The notes: generated by a model from the sequence alone, not told the origin. DNA of 43,706 nt from Micromonospora sicca (GCF_003172935.1 NZ_QGKS01000193.1:1-43706); one strand, 5' to 3'; shown: positions 23,339 through 31,468, counted from the stretch's first letter. Made by a program: numbers and translations.

Positions 23339-25561
23339 ATGCCCAGCTCTGGGCCGGCACGTGGAGGTACGGCCATCGAAAGCCAGAAGAACGGCGAGTC
23401 GCCCGGCGTGTCGTCGCCCGGTAGCCAGGCCGACCGGTCCGGCGCCGCCGCGATCCGCTCGGTGCTGCGCATCCGGCCGTTCCGCCGGCTCTGGATCGTG
23501 CTCGGCGCGGCCTCCTTCGGCGACTGGCTCGGCCTGCTCGCCACGTCGGTCTTCGCCGCCGCGCAGGTCTCCGGCAGCACCGCGAAGGGCGCTGCCTTCG
23601 GCAGCCTGATCGCCGTCCGGCTGCTGCCGGCGCTGGTGCTCGGCCCGGTGGCCGGCGTCTTCGCCGATCGGTTCGACCGGCGCTGGACGATGGTCATCTG
23701 CGACCTGCTGCGCTTCCTGCTCTTCGCCTCGATTCCGCTGCTCGCGCTGACCGGCGCCAGCGGCGGGGTGGTGGTCAGCTGGGCAGCCGTCGCCACCTTC
23801 CTGATCGAGACGATCACCCTGCTCTGGATCCCGGCCAAGGAGGCCGCGGTCCCGAACCTGATCCCGCGGGCCCGGCTGGAGACCGCCAACCAGCTCACCC
23901 TGATCACCACGTACGGCCTGACCCCGGTCGCCGCCGCGATCGGCCTGGCGGTGCTCGACCGCAGCGTCCGGGGCCTCGTCGACGGGGGGATCCCCGGCTG
24001 GGCGGAGCCCGCCCAGCTCGCGCTCTGGTTCAACTCCTTCTCCCGGCTGGCCACCGCGCTGGTGGTGGCGTTCGGCATCAAGGAGATCAGCCGGGCGCAG
24101 GCCGGCGAGCGGGAACGCACCGAGCAGAGCATGATGAGCCAGTTCACCGAGGGCTGGCAGTTCATCAAGCAGACTCCGCTGGTCCGCGGCCTGGTGCTCG
24201 GCATCTTCGGCGCGTTCGCCGGCGGCGGCATCGTCATCGGCACGGCCAAGTTCTTCGCCGCCTCGCTCGGTGCCGGTGACGCCGCCTTCTACATGCTCTT
24301 CGGCGCCATCTTCATCGGCCTGGCCGTCGGCATCGGGCTCGGCCCGATGATCGTCCGGGACATGTCCCGGCGCCGCTGGTTCGGCATGAGCATCGTGCTG
24401 GCCAGCGCCTCCGTGCTGGTGCTCGCCTTCGCCATCCACCTGTCCATGGCCATCCTCGGCGCGATCCTGGTCGGCGCGGGCGCCGGCATGGCCTTCCTCG
24501 CCGGCACCACGCTGCTCGGTGGCGAGGTCGCCGACGAGGTGCGCGGCCGGGTCTTCGCCGTGGTGCAGATCGGCACCCGGCTGGTGCTGATCCTGGCCAT
24601 CGCACTGAGCAGCCTCCTGGTGGGCGTCGGCGGTTCGCGCAAGCTGACCATCGCCGACCTGGGCGTCTCCGTCTCCTCGACCCGGCTGCTGCTGCTCGCC
24701 GCCGGCGCCGCCGGCATCTTCGCCGGGATCAGCGCCTTCGGTCAGATGGACGACAAGAAGGGCGTGCCGGTCCTGGCCGACCTCTGGGGCTCGATCCGGG
24801 GCCGTCCGCTGATGCCGGCCGAGCCCTTCGTCTCCAGCGGCCTCTTCGTGGTCTTCGAGGGCGGCGAGGGCGCCGGCAAGTCCACCCAGCTCCGCGCGCT
24901 CGCCGAGCGGCTGCGCGAGCGGGGCCGGGACGTGGTGGTGACCCGCGAGCCGGGCGCCACCGGTGTCGGCGAGCGGATCCGCTCGCTGGTGCTGGACAAC
25001 GCCGGCGCGGAGGCGCCGTCGCCCCGCGCCGAGGCGCTGCTCTACGCCGCGGACCGGGCGCACCACGTCGCCACCGTGGTCCGTCCGGCGCTGGTCCGGG
25101 GCGCGGTGGTGATCAGCGACCGGTACGTCGACTCGTCCCTGGCGTACCAGGGCGCCGGTCGTACGCTGCCGGTGCAGGAGGTCTCCTGGCTCTCCTCGTG
25201 GGCCACCGGCGGGCTCAAGCCGGACCTGGTGGTGCTCCTCGACGTGGACCCGCACACCGGGCTGTCCCGGGTCGAGTCGCGCAACGCCGGCGCCGACCGG
25301 CTGGAGACCGAGTCGGTCGCCTTCCACGAGCGGGTCCGGTACGCCTTCCTCGACCTGGCCGCCGCCGACCCGAAGCGCTACCTGGTGCTCGACGCGTCCC
25401 GCCCGGTCGAGGAGATCGCCGACGCGGTGGCCCGGCGGGTCGAGGAATTCCTGGTCGACCCGGCCGCCATCGTGCACCCCCGCCCGGCGCAGGGGCCGGA
25501 CACCACGGTCCAGCCGGAGTTATCCGACGCGGAGCTGGTGACCATGGAGCACCCCACCTGA
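23339..25561 (+). CDS. tmk: MFS-type membrane transporter fused to thymidylate kinase
   Basis: 740 residues from ATG 23339; ggagg at 23363 precedes an ATC codon in the same frame, so a shorter product cannot be excluded. Residues about 40-475 are a polytopic MFS-like domain: RSVLRIRPFRRLWIVLGAAS, LVLGPVAGVFADRFDRRWTM, VVSWAAVATFLIETITLLWI, GAGAGMAFLAGTTLLGGEVA. From about residue 495 a complete dTMP kinase follows: LFVVFEGGEGAGKSTQLRAL (P-loop), DVVVTREPGATGVGERIRSL, AEALLYAADRAHHVATVVRP and VVISDRYVDSSLAYQGAGR (DRY/S motif). Kinase activity is needed for dTTP synthesis. The same fusion is known in other actinomycetes (SCO3542), next to topA and holB. The stop overlaps the holB start (TGATG). 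Confidence 0.92.
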   Translation: MPSSGPARGGTAIESQKNGESPGVSSPGSQADRSGAAAIRSVLRIRPFRRLWIVLGAASFGDWLGLLATSVFAAAQVSGSTAKGAAFGSLIAVRLLPALVLGPVAGVFADRFDRRWTMVICDLLRFLLFASIPLLALTGASGGVVVSWAAVATFLIETITLLWIPAKEAAVPNLIPRARLETANQLTLITTYGLTPVAAAIGLAVLDRSVRGLVDGGIPGWAEPAQLALWFNSFSRLATALVVAFGIKEISRAQAGERERTEQSMMSQFTEGWQFIKQTPLVRGLVLGIFGAFAGGGIVIGTAKFFAASLGAGDAAFYMLFGAIFIGLAVGIGLGPMIVRDMSRRRWFGMSIVLASASVLVLAFAIHLSMAILGAILVGAGAGMAFLAGTTLLGGEVADEVRGRVFAVVQIGTRLVLILAIALSSLLVGVGGSRKLTIADLGVSVSSTRLLLLAAGAAGIFAGISAFGQMDDKKGVPVLADLWGSIRGRPLMPAEPFVSSGLFVVFEGGEGAGKSTQLRALAERLRERGRDVVVTREPGATGVGERIRSLVLDNAGAEAPSPRAEALLYAADRAHHVATVVRPALVRGAVVISDRYVDSSLAYQGAGRTLPVQEVSWLSSWATGGLKPDLVVLLDVDPHTGLSRVESRNAGADRLETESVAFHERVRYAFLDLAAADPKRYLVLDASRPVEEIADAVARRVEEFLVDPAAIVHPRPAQGPDTTVQPELSDAELVTMEHPT

Positions 25562-26832
25562 TGCCGGACGTCTTCGCCGACCTGGTCGGGCAGGACGAGG
25601 CCGTCGACACGCTGCGCCGCGCCGCCGCGTCGGCGGCCGCCCAGCTGCGCGCCGCCGCGGCCGGCCCCGCCGCCGTGGCCGAGCCCGACGAGCTGGACGC
25701 GCTCGCCGAGGCCGCCGAGGAACCGAGCGGGACCGGCCGGGACCCGGGGGCGGGGATGACCCACGCGTGGATCTTCACCGGGCCGCCCGGCTCCGGCCGC
25801 TCGGTGGCCGCGCGGGCGTTCGCCGCCGCGTTGCAGTGCGCGCACGGCACCGGCTGCGGCGCGTGCCCCGGCTGCCACACCACGCTGACCGGCACCCACG
25901 CCGACGTGCGCCTGGTGGTGCCCGAGGGGCTCTCCATCGGCGTCAACGAGATGCGCGCGCTGGTGCTCCGGGCCGCCAGCACGCCGTCCGGCGGGCGGTG
26001 GCAGGTCGTGATCATCGAGGACGCCGACCGGCTCACCGAGGCGGCCGGCAACGCCCTGCTCAAGGCGATCGAGGAGCCACCCCCGCGGACGGTCTTCCTG
26101 CTCTGCGCCCCGTCCACCCACCCGGACGACATCTCGGTGACCATCCGTTCGCGCTGCCGGGTCGTACCGCTGCGGCAGCCGTCGGCGGCGGCGGTCGCCG
26201 AGGTTCTCGTACGCCGGGACGGGATCGCGCCCGACGTGGCGGACTGGGCGGCGGCGGCCGCGCAGGGGCACGTGGGCCGGGCCCGGCGGCTGGCCCGAGA
26301 CCCGGAGGCCCGGCAGCGCCGCGACGCCGTGCTCGCGGTGCCGCGCCGGCTGACCGGCGTGGGCGCGGCCTTCGACGCCGCCTCCGCGCTGATCGAGGCG
26401 GCCGAGGCGGAGGCCGCGGCGTCGGTCACCGAGATCGACGAGACGGAACGGGCGGCGTTGCAGACCGCGCTCGGCGCGGGTGGCACCGGCCGGGGCGCGG
26501 CCGGCGCGATGCGCGGCGCCGCCGGCCAGCTCAAGGACCTGGAGAAGCGGCAGAAGTCGCGGGCCACCCGGGCCCAGCGGGACGCCCTGGACCGGGCCCT
26601 GGTCGACCTGGCCGGTTTCTACCGGGACGCGCTCACCATGGCGCTGCGGGCGCCGGTCGCGCCGGTGCACACCGACACCGCCGCAGTGGCCGGGGCGGGC
26701 GCGCAGAAGTGGGACGCCGAGGGGGCGCTGCGCCGGCTGGAGGCCGTGCTGGGGTGCCGGGCGGCGATCGAGGCGAACGTGAAGCCGCGGATCGCGGTGG
26801 AGGCGATGATGCTCGCCCTCTGGAAGGGCTGA
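25561..26832 (+). CDS. holB: DNA polymerase III subunit delta prime
   Basis: 423 residues from ATG 25561, coupled to tmk. A clamp-loader AAA+ subunit: VFADLVGQDEAVDTLRRAAA, then a P-loop reading GPPGSGRS in which Arg replaces the catalytic Lys, as expected for the non-hydrolysing delta prime rather than the DnaX subunit. A zinc-binding cluster CAHGTGCGACPGCHT follows. IIEDADRLTEAAGNALLKAI and LCAPSTHPDDISVTIRSRC carry the Walker B-like and SRC (arginine finger) motifs. It stretches beyond the usual 330 residues because of Ala-rich linkers (residues 20-65 and 300-345). Position after tmk matches other actinomycetes. Confidence 0.93.
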   Translation: MPDVFADLVGQDEAVDTLRRAAASAAAQLRAAAAGPAAVAEPDELDALAEAAEEPSGTGRDPGAGMTHAWIFTGPPGSGRSVAARAFAAALQCAHGTGCGACPGCHTTLTGTHADVRLVVPEGLSIGVNEMRALVLRAASTPSGGRWQVVIIEDADRLTEAAGNALLKAIEEPPPRTVFLLCAPSTHPDDISVTIRSRCRVVPLRQPSAAAVAEVLVRRDGIAPDVADWAAAAAQGHVGRARRLARDPEARQRRDAVLAVPRRLTGVGAAFDAASALIEAAEAEAAASVTEIDETERAALQTALGAGGTGRGAAGAMRGAAGQLKDLEKRQKSRATRAQRDALDRALVDLAGFYRDALTMALRAPVAPVHTDTAAVAGAGAQKWDAEGALRRLEAVLGCRAAIEANVKPRIAVEAMMLALWKG

Positions 26833-26863
26833 TCCGCCCGCGCCGAGCGTCATCCACAGGGCA

Positions 26864-26893
26864 TCGACAGTCACGATTGGTGTGCGGTACGGT
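26864..26893 (+). promoter_or_regulatory. Candidate promoter of the YbaB/EspC/WXG-like operon
   Basis: TCGACA (26864-26869) and TACGGT (26888-26893) lie 18 bp apart, 60 bp before the ATG at 26954. An inverted pair gtgccgc/gcggcac follows in the leader. Confidence 0.5.
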
Positions 26894-26953
26894 CCGGTGT
26901 GCCGCAGTGACGGTGGCGGCACGCTCAGTGAGGGGTCTGCCGGGAGGAGTGCG

Positions 26954-27283
26954 ATGCCACGGGGCGAGATCGACGAGGCCTGGATCGAGGAGGCGGTGCG
27001 GCGGTACCGGCGCATCGAGTCTCTGCAGGCCGAGTTCGACCAGGCGGTGGCGACGGTCGAGGTCACCGTCCGCTCGCCCGACGGGCTGGTCGAGGTGGTG
27101 GTGACCGCCGGCGGGCGGATCATCGACGTGCGCTTCCTCGGCCCGCTGCACGCCCGCAACCCACGGGACGTCGCCGGCTCCGTGCAGGCCGCGGTGACCG
27201 CCGCCGCCGACGCCGCGCAGTGGGCCCGGGAGAAGCTGCACAACGAGACCTTCGCGGCGTACCGGCCGCTCGCGGGGGCGTGA
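26954..27283 (+). CDS. YbaB/EbfC-family protein (actinobacterial T7SS-linked type)
   Basis: 109 residues from ATG 26954 with ribosome-binding site gggaggag. The N-terminus is a long charged helix (WIEEAVRRYRRIESLQAEFD), then a small beta sheet VEVTVRSPDGLVEVVVTAGG and RIIDVRFLGPLHARNPRDVA, then a C-terminal helix. This is the YbaB/EbfC nucleoid-associated fold. In actinomycetes, distant members like this one are often found beside WXG100/EspC-like genes rather than beside dnaX-recR, as here. It is the first gene of a tight three-gene operon (1-bp gap to the next). DNA binding is known for the family but not shown for this branch. Confidence 0.8.
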   Translation: MPRGEIDEAWIEEAVRRYRRIESLQAEFDQAVATVEVTVRSPDGLVEVVVTAGGRIIDVRFLGPLHARNPRDVAGSVQAAVTAAADAAQWAREKLHNETFAAYRPLAGA

Positions 27284-27284
27284 C

Positions 27285-27590
27285 ATGGAGCCCCTGCACG
27301 CCCTGGCCGCCCGCCTGGACGAGGCCAGCGCCACCCTGGCCGGCCTCGCCCGCGCCGTCACCGCCAGCGACCCGGCCCACCCGGCCTTCGGCGCCCAGGC
27401 GTCCGGCCGGCCCGGCGAGATCGGCCGGGCCCTGCACCGGCAGTGGACCGCCGCCACCGACGACCGGGCCCGGGAGGCCGGCGCCGCCGCCGCCCGGCTC
27501 GCCGCCGCCGCGGCCGCACTGCGCGGCGCCGCCGACCGGTACGCCGCCGTCGACGACACCGCCCGGCGGCGGCTGGTCGGGGAGGCCTGA
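27285..27590 (+). CDS. EspC/ESX-like small helical protein (type VII secretion target)
   Basis: 101 residues from ATG 27285, one base after the preceding stop. Two Ala-rich amphipathic helices (LHALAARLDEASATLAGLAR; AREAGAAAARLAAAAAALRG) are joined by a loop with TGPGEIG-like turns (ASGRPGEIGRALHRQW). The C-terminal phrase ADRYAAVDDTARRRL fits the EspC/DUF2580 family of ESX-secreted proteins (Tyr followed by D-D). No WXG motif in this one. The stop overlaps the next start (TGATG), so stoichiometric production with the next protein is likely. Confidence 0.65.
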   Translation: MEPLHALAARLDEASATLAGLARAVTASDPAHPAFGAQASGRPGEIGRALHRQWTAATDDRAREAGAAAARLAAAAAALRGAADRYAAVDDTARRRLVGEA

Positions 27591-28258
27591 TGGACGCCCT
27601 GGACCGGCTCGCCGAACCGGGCCTCGACCTGCTCGCCCGGGTGGACACGCTGCTCGCCGCCGGCGCGCCGGAGGGGCACCGGCTCTGGCCGCTGCTGCGC
27701 CGGATGCAGGTGCTCCCCGGCGACGCCGTGCGCGAGTTCCTCGACCTGCATCCCGCGCCGCTGGCGACCGCCGGCCACGAGGTGCGCCGGCTCGTCCGGG
27801 TGTACGACGACACCTGCGCCACCCTCGCCGATCCGGTCGCCTGGTCCGGGCCGGCCGCCTCGGCGTACGACGAGGCCCGCGCCGCCCTGCTCCGGCACCT
27901 CGACGAGGGGCCGGAGAGCCTGGTGGGGCGGCTCGAGTCCACCGCCGGTTACGCCGACGCGTTGGCCGACTGGGTGGAGGGGAGCCGACTCGCCCTGGCC
28001 CGGGCGCTGGCCGACGCGCTGGGTTCCGCCGAGGCGGTCACCGTGCTCGCGGCCACCCGGTCACCGGGCGCCGCCGCCCCCGCGGCCGCGTACCCGGCGG
28101 CCGAGATCGCGACCCGGGTGCTGGCGGTGCTCGGCGTGGCGTACGACGGCGCGGAGACGCTGCTGCGGCAGTGGTCGCCGAGCCTGGCCGAGACCACCTG
28201 GCGGGAGCGTGCGGTCGCCGCGCCCCGGTACGGCGGGACCACCCGGATCGGGCGCTGA
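27590..28258 (+). CDS. WXG100-like helical protein
   Basis: 222 residues from ATG 27590, overlapping the previous stop. Almost entirely helical. The N-terminal part (LDRLAEPGLDLLARVDTLLA, then EFLDLHPAPLATAGHEVRRL) leads to a hairpin turn with a W-S-G motif: PVAWSGPAASAYDEARAALL. This is the WXG turn of ESAT-6-type proteins, here within a longer chain. A third Ala-rich helical part (GYADALADWVEGSRLALARA) follows. No signal peptide. I infer a secreted or surface partner of a type VII (ESX) system, but no ESX core gene (EccA-E, MycP) is present in the window. An operon terminator follows at 28281. Confidence 0.65.
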   Translation: MDALDRLAEPGLDLLARVDTLLAAGAPEGHRLWPLLRRMQVLPGDAVREFLDLHPAPLATAGHEVRRLVRVYDDTCATLADPVAWSGPAASAYDEARAALLRHLDEGPESLVGRLESTAGYADALADWVEGSRLALARALADALGSAEAVTVLAATRSPGAAAPAAAYPAAEIATRVLAVLGVAYDGAETLLRQWSPSLAETTWRERAVAAPRYGGTTRIGR

Positions 28259-28280
28259 GCCGGGCGGACGGGCCGCCGCA

Positions 28281-28339
28281 GGCCCACGGCGTCGCGCGCC
28301 GGGCCGGCGTGGCCGGGCTCCGGCGGCGACGCCGTGGCC
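28281..28339 (+). terminator. Long-stem terminator after the WXG-like operon
   Basis: 28281-28295 pairs with 28326-28339 over 14 bp with one bulged C. The enclosed 30 bases can fold further (GCCGGGCC/GGCCGGGC pieces). The remaining bases up to 28554 show no gene. Confidence 0.65.
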
Positions 28340-28542
28340 TTCCCTGCACCCCCCGCAGGTCTGCCCTTCACTCAACGCCGTCAATCGCCTTTTGTCCCCC
28401 GTGTCGGTCGTGATTCAGCCGTCCGGGCGAGGAGCAACGGCACGACGGGGTGGATGCCCTTCGGTCGAGTCGACGATCGTGGATCGCTGCGCGCCGTGAC
28501 CGGACGGCGACGCCCGGCCGCGCCGGACCGGCCGCCGGGTCG

Positions 28543-28557
28543 TAGGGTGAGGGGATG
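28543..28557 (+). promoter_or_regulatory. Leaderless-type promoter of the PSP1/RicT-like gene
   Basis: TAGGGT (28543-28548) is six bases before ATG 28555. The intervening gagggg is too close to act as a ribosome-binding site for this ATG, although it could serve the in-frame ATG at 28561. Confidence 0.45.
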
Positions 28558-29394
28558 GGCATGCTCTGCGCGGTCAGCTTCAACCGGTACGGGCGCCTCT
28601 ACTACCTGGACCCGGGCGAGCTGCGCCCGCAGGTGGGCGACCGGGTGCTGGTGCCCACCGACGACGGGCCAGAGGTGGCCGAGTGCGTCTGGGCCGCGCA
28701 GTGGGTGGGCGAGGACACCGACGGTTTCCCCAAGCTGGCCGGGCTCGCCCAGGAGGACGATCTGCGCCGCGACGAACTGCTGCGCCGGCGCAAGGCCGAG
28801 GCGAAGGTCGCCGCGAAGCGACTGATCCGGGAGCACGGCCTGCCGATGAAGGTGGTGGCGGTCGACCACGTGCTCGGCACGCCGGAGACCGGCAGCGACC
28901 GGACCACCGTCTACTTCACCGCGCCGCACCGGGTGGACTTCCGCTCGCTGGTCCGTGACCTCGGGGCGACCCTGCGGTGCCGGGTCGAGCTGCGGCAGCT
29001 CTCGGCCCGGGACTCGGCGCGGGTGCAGGGCGGGATCGGCTCCTGCGGCCGTGACCTGTGCTGCGCGACCTTCCTCAACGACTTCGAGCCGGTCACCATC
29101 CGGATGGCCAAGGACCAGGACCTGCCGCTCAACCCGCTGCGGATCTCCGGCGCCTGCGGCCGGCTGATGTGCTGCCTGAAGTACGAGCACCCGCTCTACC
29201 AGCGGTTCCAGGAGTCCGCCCCGGCGATCGGCAGCCGCGTCACCACCGCGGAGGGGGAGGGCAAGGTCGTCGGGCACAGCGTCCCCCGCGACTCCGTCAC
29301 GGTCCGCCTGGACGCCGACGGCTCCCGCTGCTCCTGCAGCCGAGCCTCCGTCTGCGCCCCTCGCCAGGCCCACGACCAGCACTACGCCTCTTGA
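28555..29394 (+). CDS. PSP1-domain protein, RicT/YaaT-like
   Basis: 279 residues from ATG 28555. The PSP1 domain runs over about residues 60-145 (LRRDELLRRRKAEAKVAAKR; DRTTVYFTAPHRVDFRSLVR). Diagnostic Cys clusters follow: GIGSCGRDLCCATFLNDFEP and ISGACGRLMCCLKYEHPLYQ, plus a C-terminal CSCSRASVC. In Bacillus RicT forms a complex with RicA and RicF that carries [4Fe-4S] clusters and promotes RNase Y-dependent mRNA maturation. RicA and RicF are not in this window and are generally missing from actinobacteria, so the partner here is unknown. It lies near holB as in other bacteria. The extra C-terminal cysteines are an unusual addition. Confidence 0.88.
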   Translation: MGMLCAVSFNRYGRLYYLDPGELRPQVGDRVLVPTDDGPEVAECVWAAQWVGEDTDGFPKLAGLAQEDDLRRDELLRRRKAEAKVAAKRLIREHGLPMKVVAVDHVLGTPETGSDRTTVYFTAPHRVDFRSLVRDLGATLRCRVELRQLSARDSARVQGGIGSCGRDLCCATFLNDFEPVTIRMAKDQDLPLNPLRISGACGRLMCCLKYEHPLYQRFQESAPAIGSRVTTAEGEGKVVGHSVPRDSVTVRLDADGSRCSCSRASVCAPRQAHDQHYAS

Positions 29395-29402
29395 CCTCAC
29401 CC

Positions 29403-29421
29403 CCCGCCCGCCCCGGGCGGG
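29403..29421. terminator. Bidirectional terminator between convergent genes
   Basis: CCCGCCCG (29403-29410) and CGGGCGGG (29414-29421) form a perfect stem with a CCC loop. An outer cctcacc/ggtgagg pairing extends it. It separates the convergent stops at 29394 and 29428. Confidence 0.75.
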
Positions 29422-29427
29422 TGGGCG

Positions 29428-31164
29428 TCAGGTGAGGGTGATGGGGGGTTCGGCGAGCCGGGGAGTCAGGCCGGTCTTCGGGGTCAGCCAGGAGGCGGTG
29501 GGGGACTGGTCGGGGTTGAGCTGCCAGGCGTGGGAAACCTTGTCCACGGCGATGGGGTAGACGGTGAGGGTGCCGTCGGGGTCGATGCGCATCCGGAGGA
29601 AGGACTTCGAGTCCTCGATGCCCTGGCCGGCGAAGAGCTCGTTGACGTTCACGCCGAACGCCCCGGCGACCAGCAGGTACAGCGCCACCACCTGACTGGA
29701 CACCAGACCGATCACCGGACCGTAGACGACCGCCGCGGCGACCGCGGGCAGCGGCCACGGCCAGTCGTACAGGGGCAGTTGCAGCCAGGCCCAGGTGCCC
29801 GCGGCGGCCAACGCGACGTGCGCCACGCCGTGGCCGACGCCGAGGATCCAATGCCGGGCATGCCGTTTCCCGCCCGCGCTGGGCGCCTTGGCGAAGAACG
29901 CCGCGCTCAGCAGCGTCACCACCAGCATGATCACCAGCGGTACGCTGAGCAGCCGCTGCTCCGTGGTGCCCACCCGGTTCGCGGTGACCCCGGCCATCGC
30001 CAGCATCAGCAGCGTGTGCAGCGTGCCGAGCAGGGTGGTGAAGCCCGGGTTCCGGAACGGCAGCCGGGCGAAGATCCCCCAGCCGTACCGCCGGGACCGG
30101 TCCTTGTCGGGATAGCGGGCCACCAGGTCGTACTCTCGGGTGCGGCTGGCCCGGCGGGAGAGCGTGTCCCGCGGCGGCACCTCCAGCCGCTCCGGCAGCT
30201 TGTGCGTGGGGTAGAGGTAGGCGCCGCCGCCACCGCAGGTGATGAGCTGCCGGTCCGGGCCGGTGTAGCGGGCGTAGTGGTGCAGGTCGCCGGAGATCAG
30301 CAGCCGCACCTGGGCCCCGGTGGGCGCGATGATCGTACGGATGAAGTAGTCGATCGAGTCGTACGCCGTGGGGTGGTCCGCGGCCTTGACCCAGGTCGGT
30401 GCCGGCACCGCCAGGATCACCCGGGACCGCGGGGTCAGCTTGCGGGCCACCTCGTCGAAGTAGGTGAGCTGCGGGTCGTCCAGGTACGACCCGGACTGGT
30501 CGTCGAGGCCGAGCAGCCACCAGCCGCCGGGCAGCTCCACCGCGAAGTACGACCGGGACTGGCCGGTGCCCCAGCCGCCGAAGTGCCGGTCCCGGGACCG
30601 GACGAAGAGCCGCAGGAAGGCGGTCAGGCCGTCGTACCAGTCGTGGTTGCCGGGGACCGCGAAGAGCGTGGGCCGCTCGGGCGGCGCCACCGGCAGCGCG
30701 GCCTGGTAGGGCCCCTTGCACCGGTCCTCGTACGCCGCGTAGGACGCCGAGGGATAGACCTGGTCGCCACCCATCACCAGGGTCTGCGCCCGGGGCAGCC
30801 GGCGCCCCTCCACCGCCAGCTCCCGCTGGGCGAGCAGGTAGGCCACCGAGTAGGTCGCGTCGAAGCCGTCGCCCAGGTCGGCCACGTAGTCCAGCCAGAG
30901 CCCGCCGTCCGGCCCGACCTGGCGGAAGATCCCGTCGCCGAACGCGTTCTGCAGCTCCCGTTTGTCCAGGTATGCCCCGAAGAGCATCGCCAGCAGCGTA
31001 CGGATGCCGGTGCTGATCAGCAGGAACGGCGCCAACCACGGCACCGGCTTGCGCGGCGCGAAGCCCAACTCCAGCGGATCGGTGCTGCGCGGCCGCCGCG
31101 CCGCCCGCTCGCCCGGGTGCGCCTCGGGGATCGGCTGCTGCTCCGGTACGTGATCGTCGCTCAC
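29428..31164 (-). CDS. Metallophosphoesterase with C-terminal membrane domain
   Basis: 578 residues from GTG 31164 (MSDDHVPEQQPIPEAHPGER). An N-terminal membrane segment (WLAPFLLISTGIRTLLAMLF) is followed by a calcineurin-like phosphoesterase domain: VADLGDGFDATYS, TLVMGGDQVYPSASYAAYED, LFAVPGNHDWYDGLTAFLRL (GNHD) and LLISGDLHHYARYTGP (GDxHHY), so the metal ligands are complete. Then about four hydrophobic segments (LGTLHTLLMLAMAGVTANRV, LLSVPLVIMLVVTLLSAAFF, VAHVALAAAGTWAWLQLPLY, VYGPVIGLVSSQVVALYLLV) and a soluble tail. The substrate is unknown. Conserved as a hypothetical metallophosphoesterase in actinomycetes. TACCCT is seven bases before the GTG, suggesting a leaderless start. It is the last gene of the ancestral chromosome before the tRNA. 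Confidence 0.85.
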   Translation of the reverse strand: MSDDHVPEQQPIPEAHPGERAARRPRSTDPLELGFAPRKPVPWLAPFLLISTGIRTLLAMLFGAYLDKRELQNAFGDGIFRQVGPDGGLWLDYVADLGDGFDATYSVAYLLAQRELAVEGRRLPRAQTLVMGGDQVYPSASYAAYEDRCKGPYQAALPVAPPERPTLFAVPGNHDWYDGLTAFLRLFVRSRDRHFGGWGTGQSRSYFAVELPGGWWLLGLDDQSGSYLDDPQLTYFDEVARKLTPRSRVILAVPAPTWVKAADHPTAYDSIDYFIRTIIAPTGAQVRLLISGDLHHYARYTGPDRQLITCGGGGAYLYPTHKLPERLEVPPRDTLSRRASRTREYDLVARYPDKDRSRRYGWGIFARLPFRNPGFTTLLGTLHTLLMLAMAGVTANRVGTTEQRLLSVPLVIMLVVTLLSAAFFAKAPSAGGKRHARHWILGVGHGVAHVALAAAGTWAWLQLPLYDWPWPLPAVAAAVVYGPVIGLVSSQVVALYLLVAGAFGVNVNELFAGQGIEDSKSFLRMRIDPDGTLTVYPIAVDKVSHAWQLNPDQSPTASWLTPKTGLTPRLAEPPITLT

Positions 31165-31279
31165 CCGCCGCAGGGTAGTCCTGCCCGCCTGCGAGCGCTG
31201 TCCGGCGAACGACCGAACGTGCCCCGATGTCCGGACCGGGGTCCGGGGGATCCCGTTCGGCCCGGGGCGGGGGGTGCCG

Positions 31280-31285
31280 TACACT
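31280..31285 (+). promoter_or_regulatory. -10 element of tRNA-Thr
   Basis: TACACT lies 11 bases before the first base of the tRNA. A weak -35 (TTCGGC, about 31256) is possible at 17 bp. Confidence 0.55.
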
Positions 31286-31296
31286 TGACGATCGTT

Positions 31297-31373
31297 GCCG
31301 CCTTAGCTCAGTCGGCTAGAGCGACGCACTCGTAATGCGTAGGTCGACGGTTCGATTCCGTCAGGCGGCTCCA
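31297..31373 (+). tRNA. tRNA-Thr (anticodon CGT)
   Basis: A complete cloverleaf with encoded CCA. Acceptor GCCGCCT pairs with AGGCGGC; D-arm region TTAGCTCAGTCGGCTAGAG; anticodon stem ACGCA/TGCGT with loop CTCGTAA, giving anticodon CGT for ACG codons; T-arm GACGGTTCGATTCCGTC. The discriminator base is T at 31370, followed by CCA (31371-31373). The 43-bp 3' portion from 31328 serves as the attachment core for the islands to the right and stays intact here, so the tRNA remains functional. Confidence 0.95.
31328..31370 (+). repeat. att copy 1 (3' part of tRNA-Thr)
   Basis: 43 bp from the anticodon loop to the discriminator base. Identical to 36462-36504 and matching 42178-42220 at all but two positions. 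Using the 3' half of a tRNA gene as attachment site is standard for tyrosine-integrase islands. Confidence 0.85.
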
Positions 31374-31378
31374 GAGAA

Positions 31379-31424
31379 AGGCCCAGGTCACCGGCTAGAT
31401 CGCCGATCATGACCTGGGCCTTTT
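31379..31424. terminator. Rho-independent terminator between tRNA-Thr and integrase remnant
   Basis: AGGCCCAGGTCA (31379-31390) pairs perfectly with TGACCTGGGCCT (31410-31421), followed by further T on the plus strand. It can end both tRNA and integrase transcripts. The same structure recurs after att copies 2 and 3. Confidence 0.8.
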
Positions 31425-31442
31425 CCGTGGCGTTGGAGAGCC

Positions 31443-31466
31443 GAGCAGCCAAACGAGCAGTCAACA
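31443..31466 (+). repeat. Paired 12-bp repeats beside att 1 (candidate integrase arm sites)
   Basis: GAGCAGCCAAAC and GAGCAGTCAACA in direct tandem, between the att core and the integrase stop. Equivalent pairs lie at 36357-36380 and 42292-42315. Confidence 0.55.
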
Positions 31467-31468
31467 TG

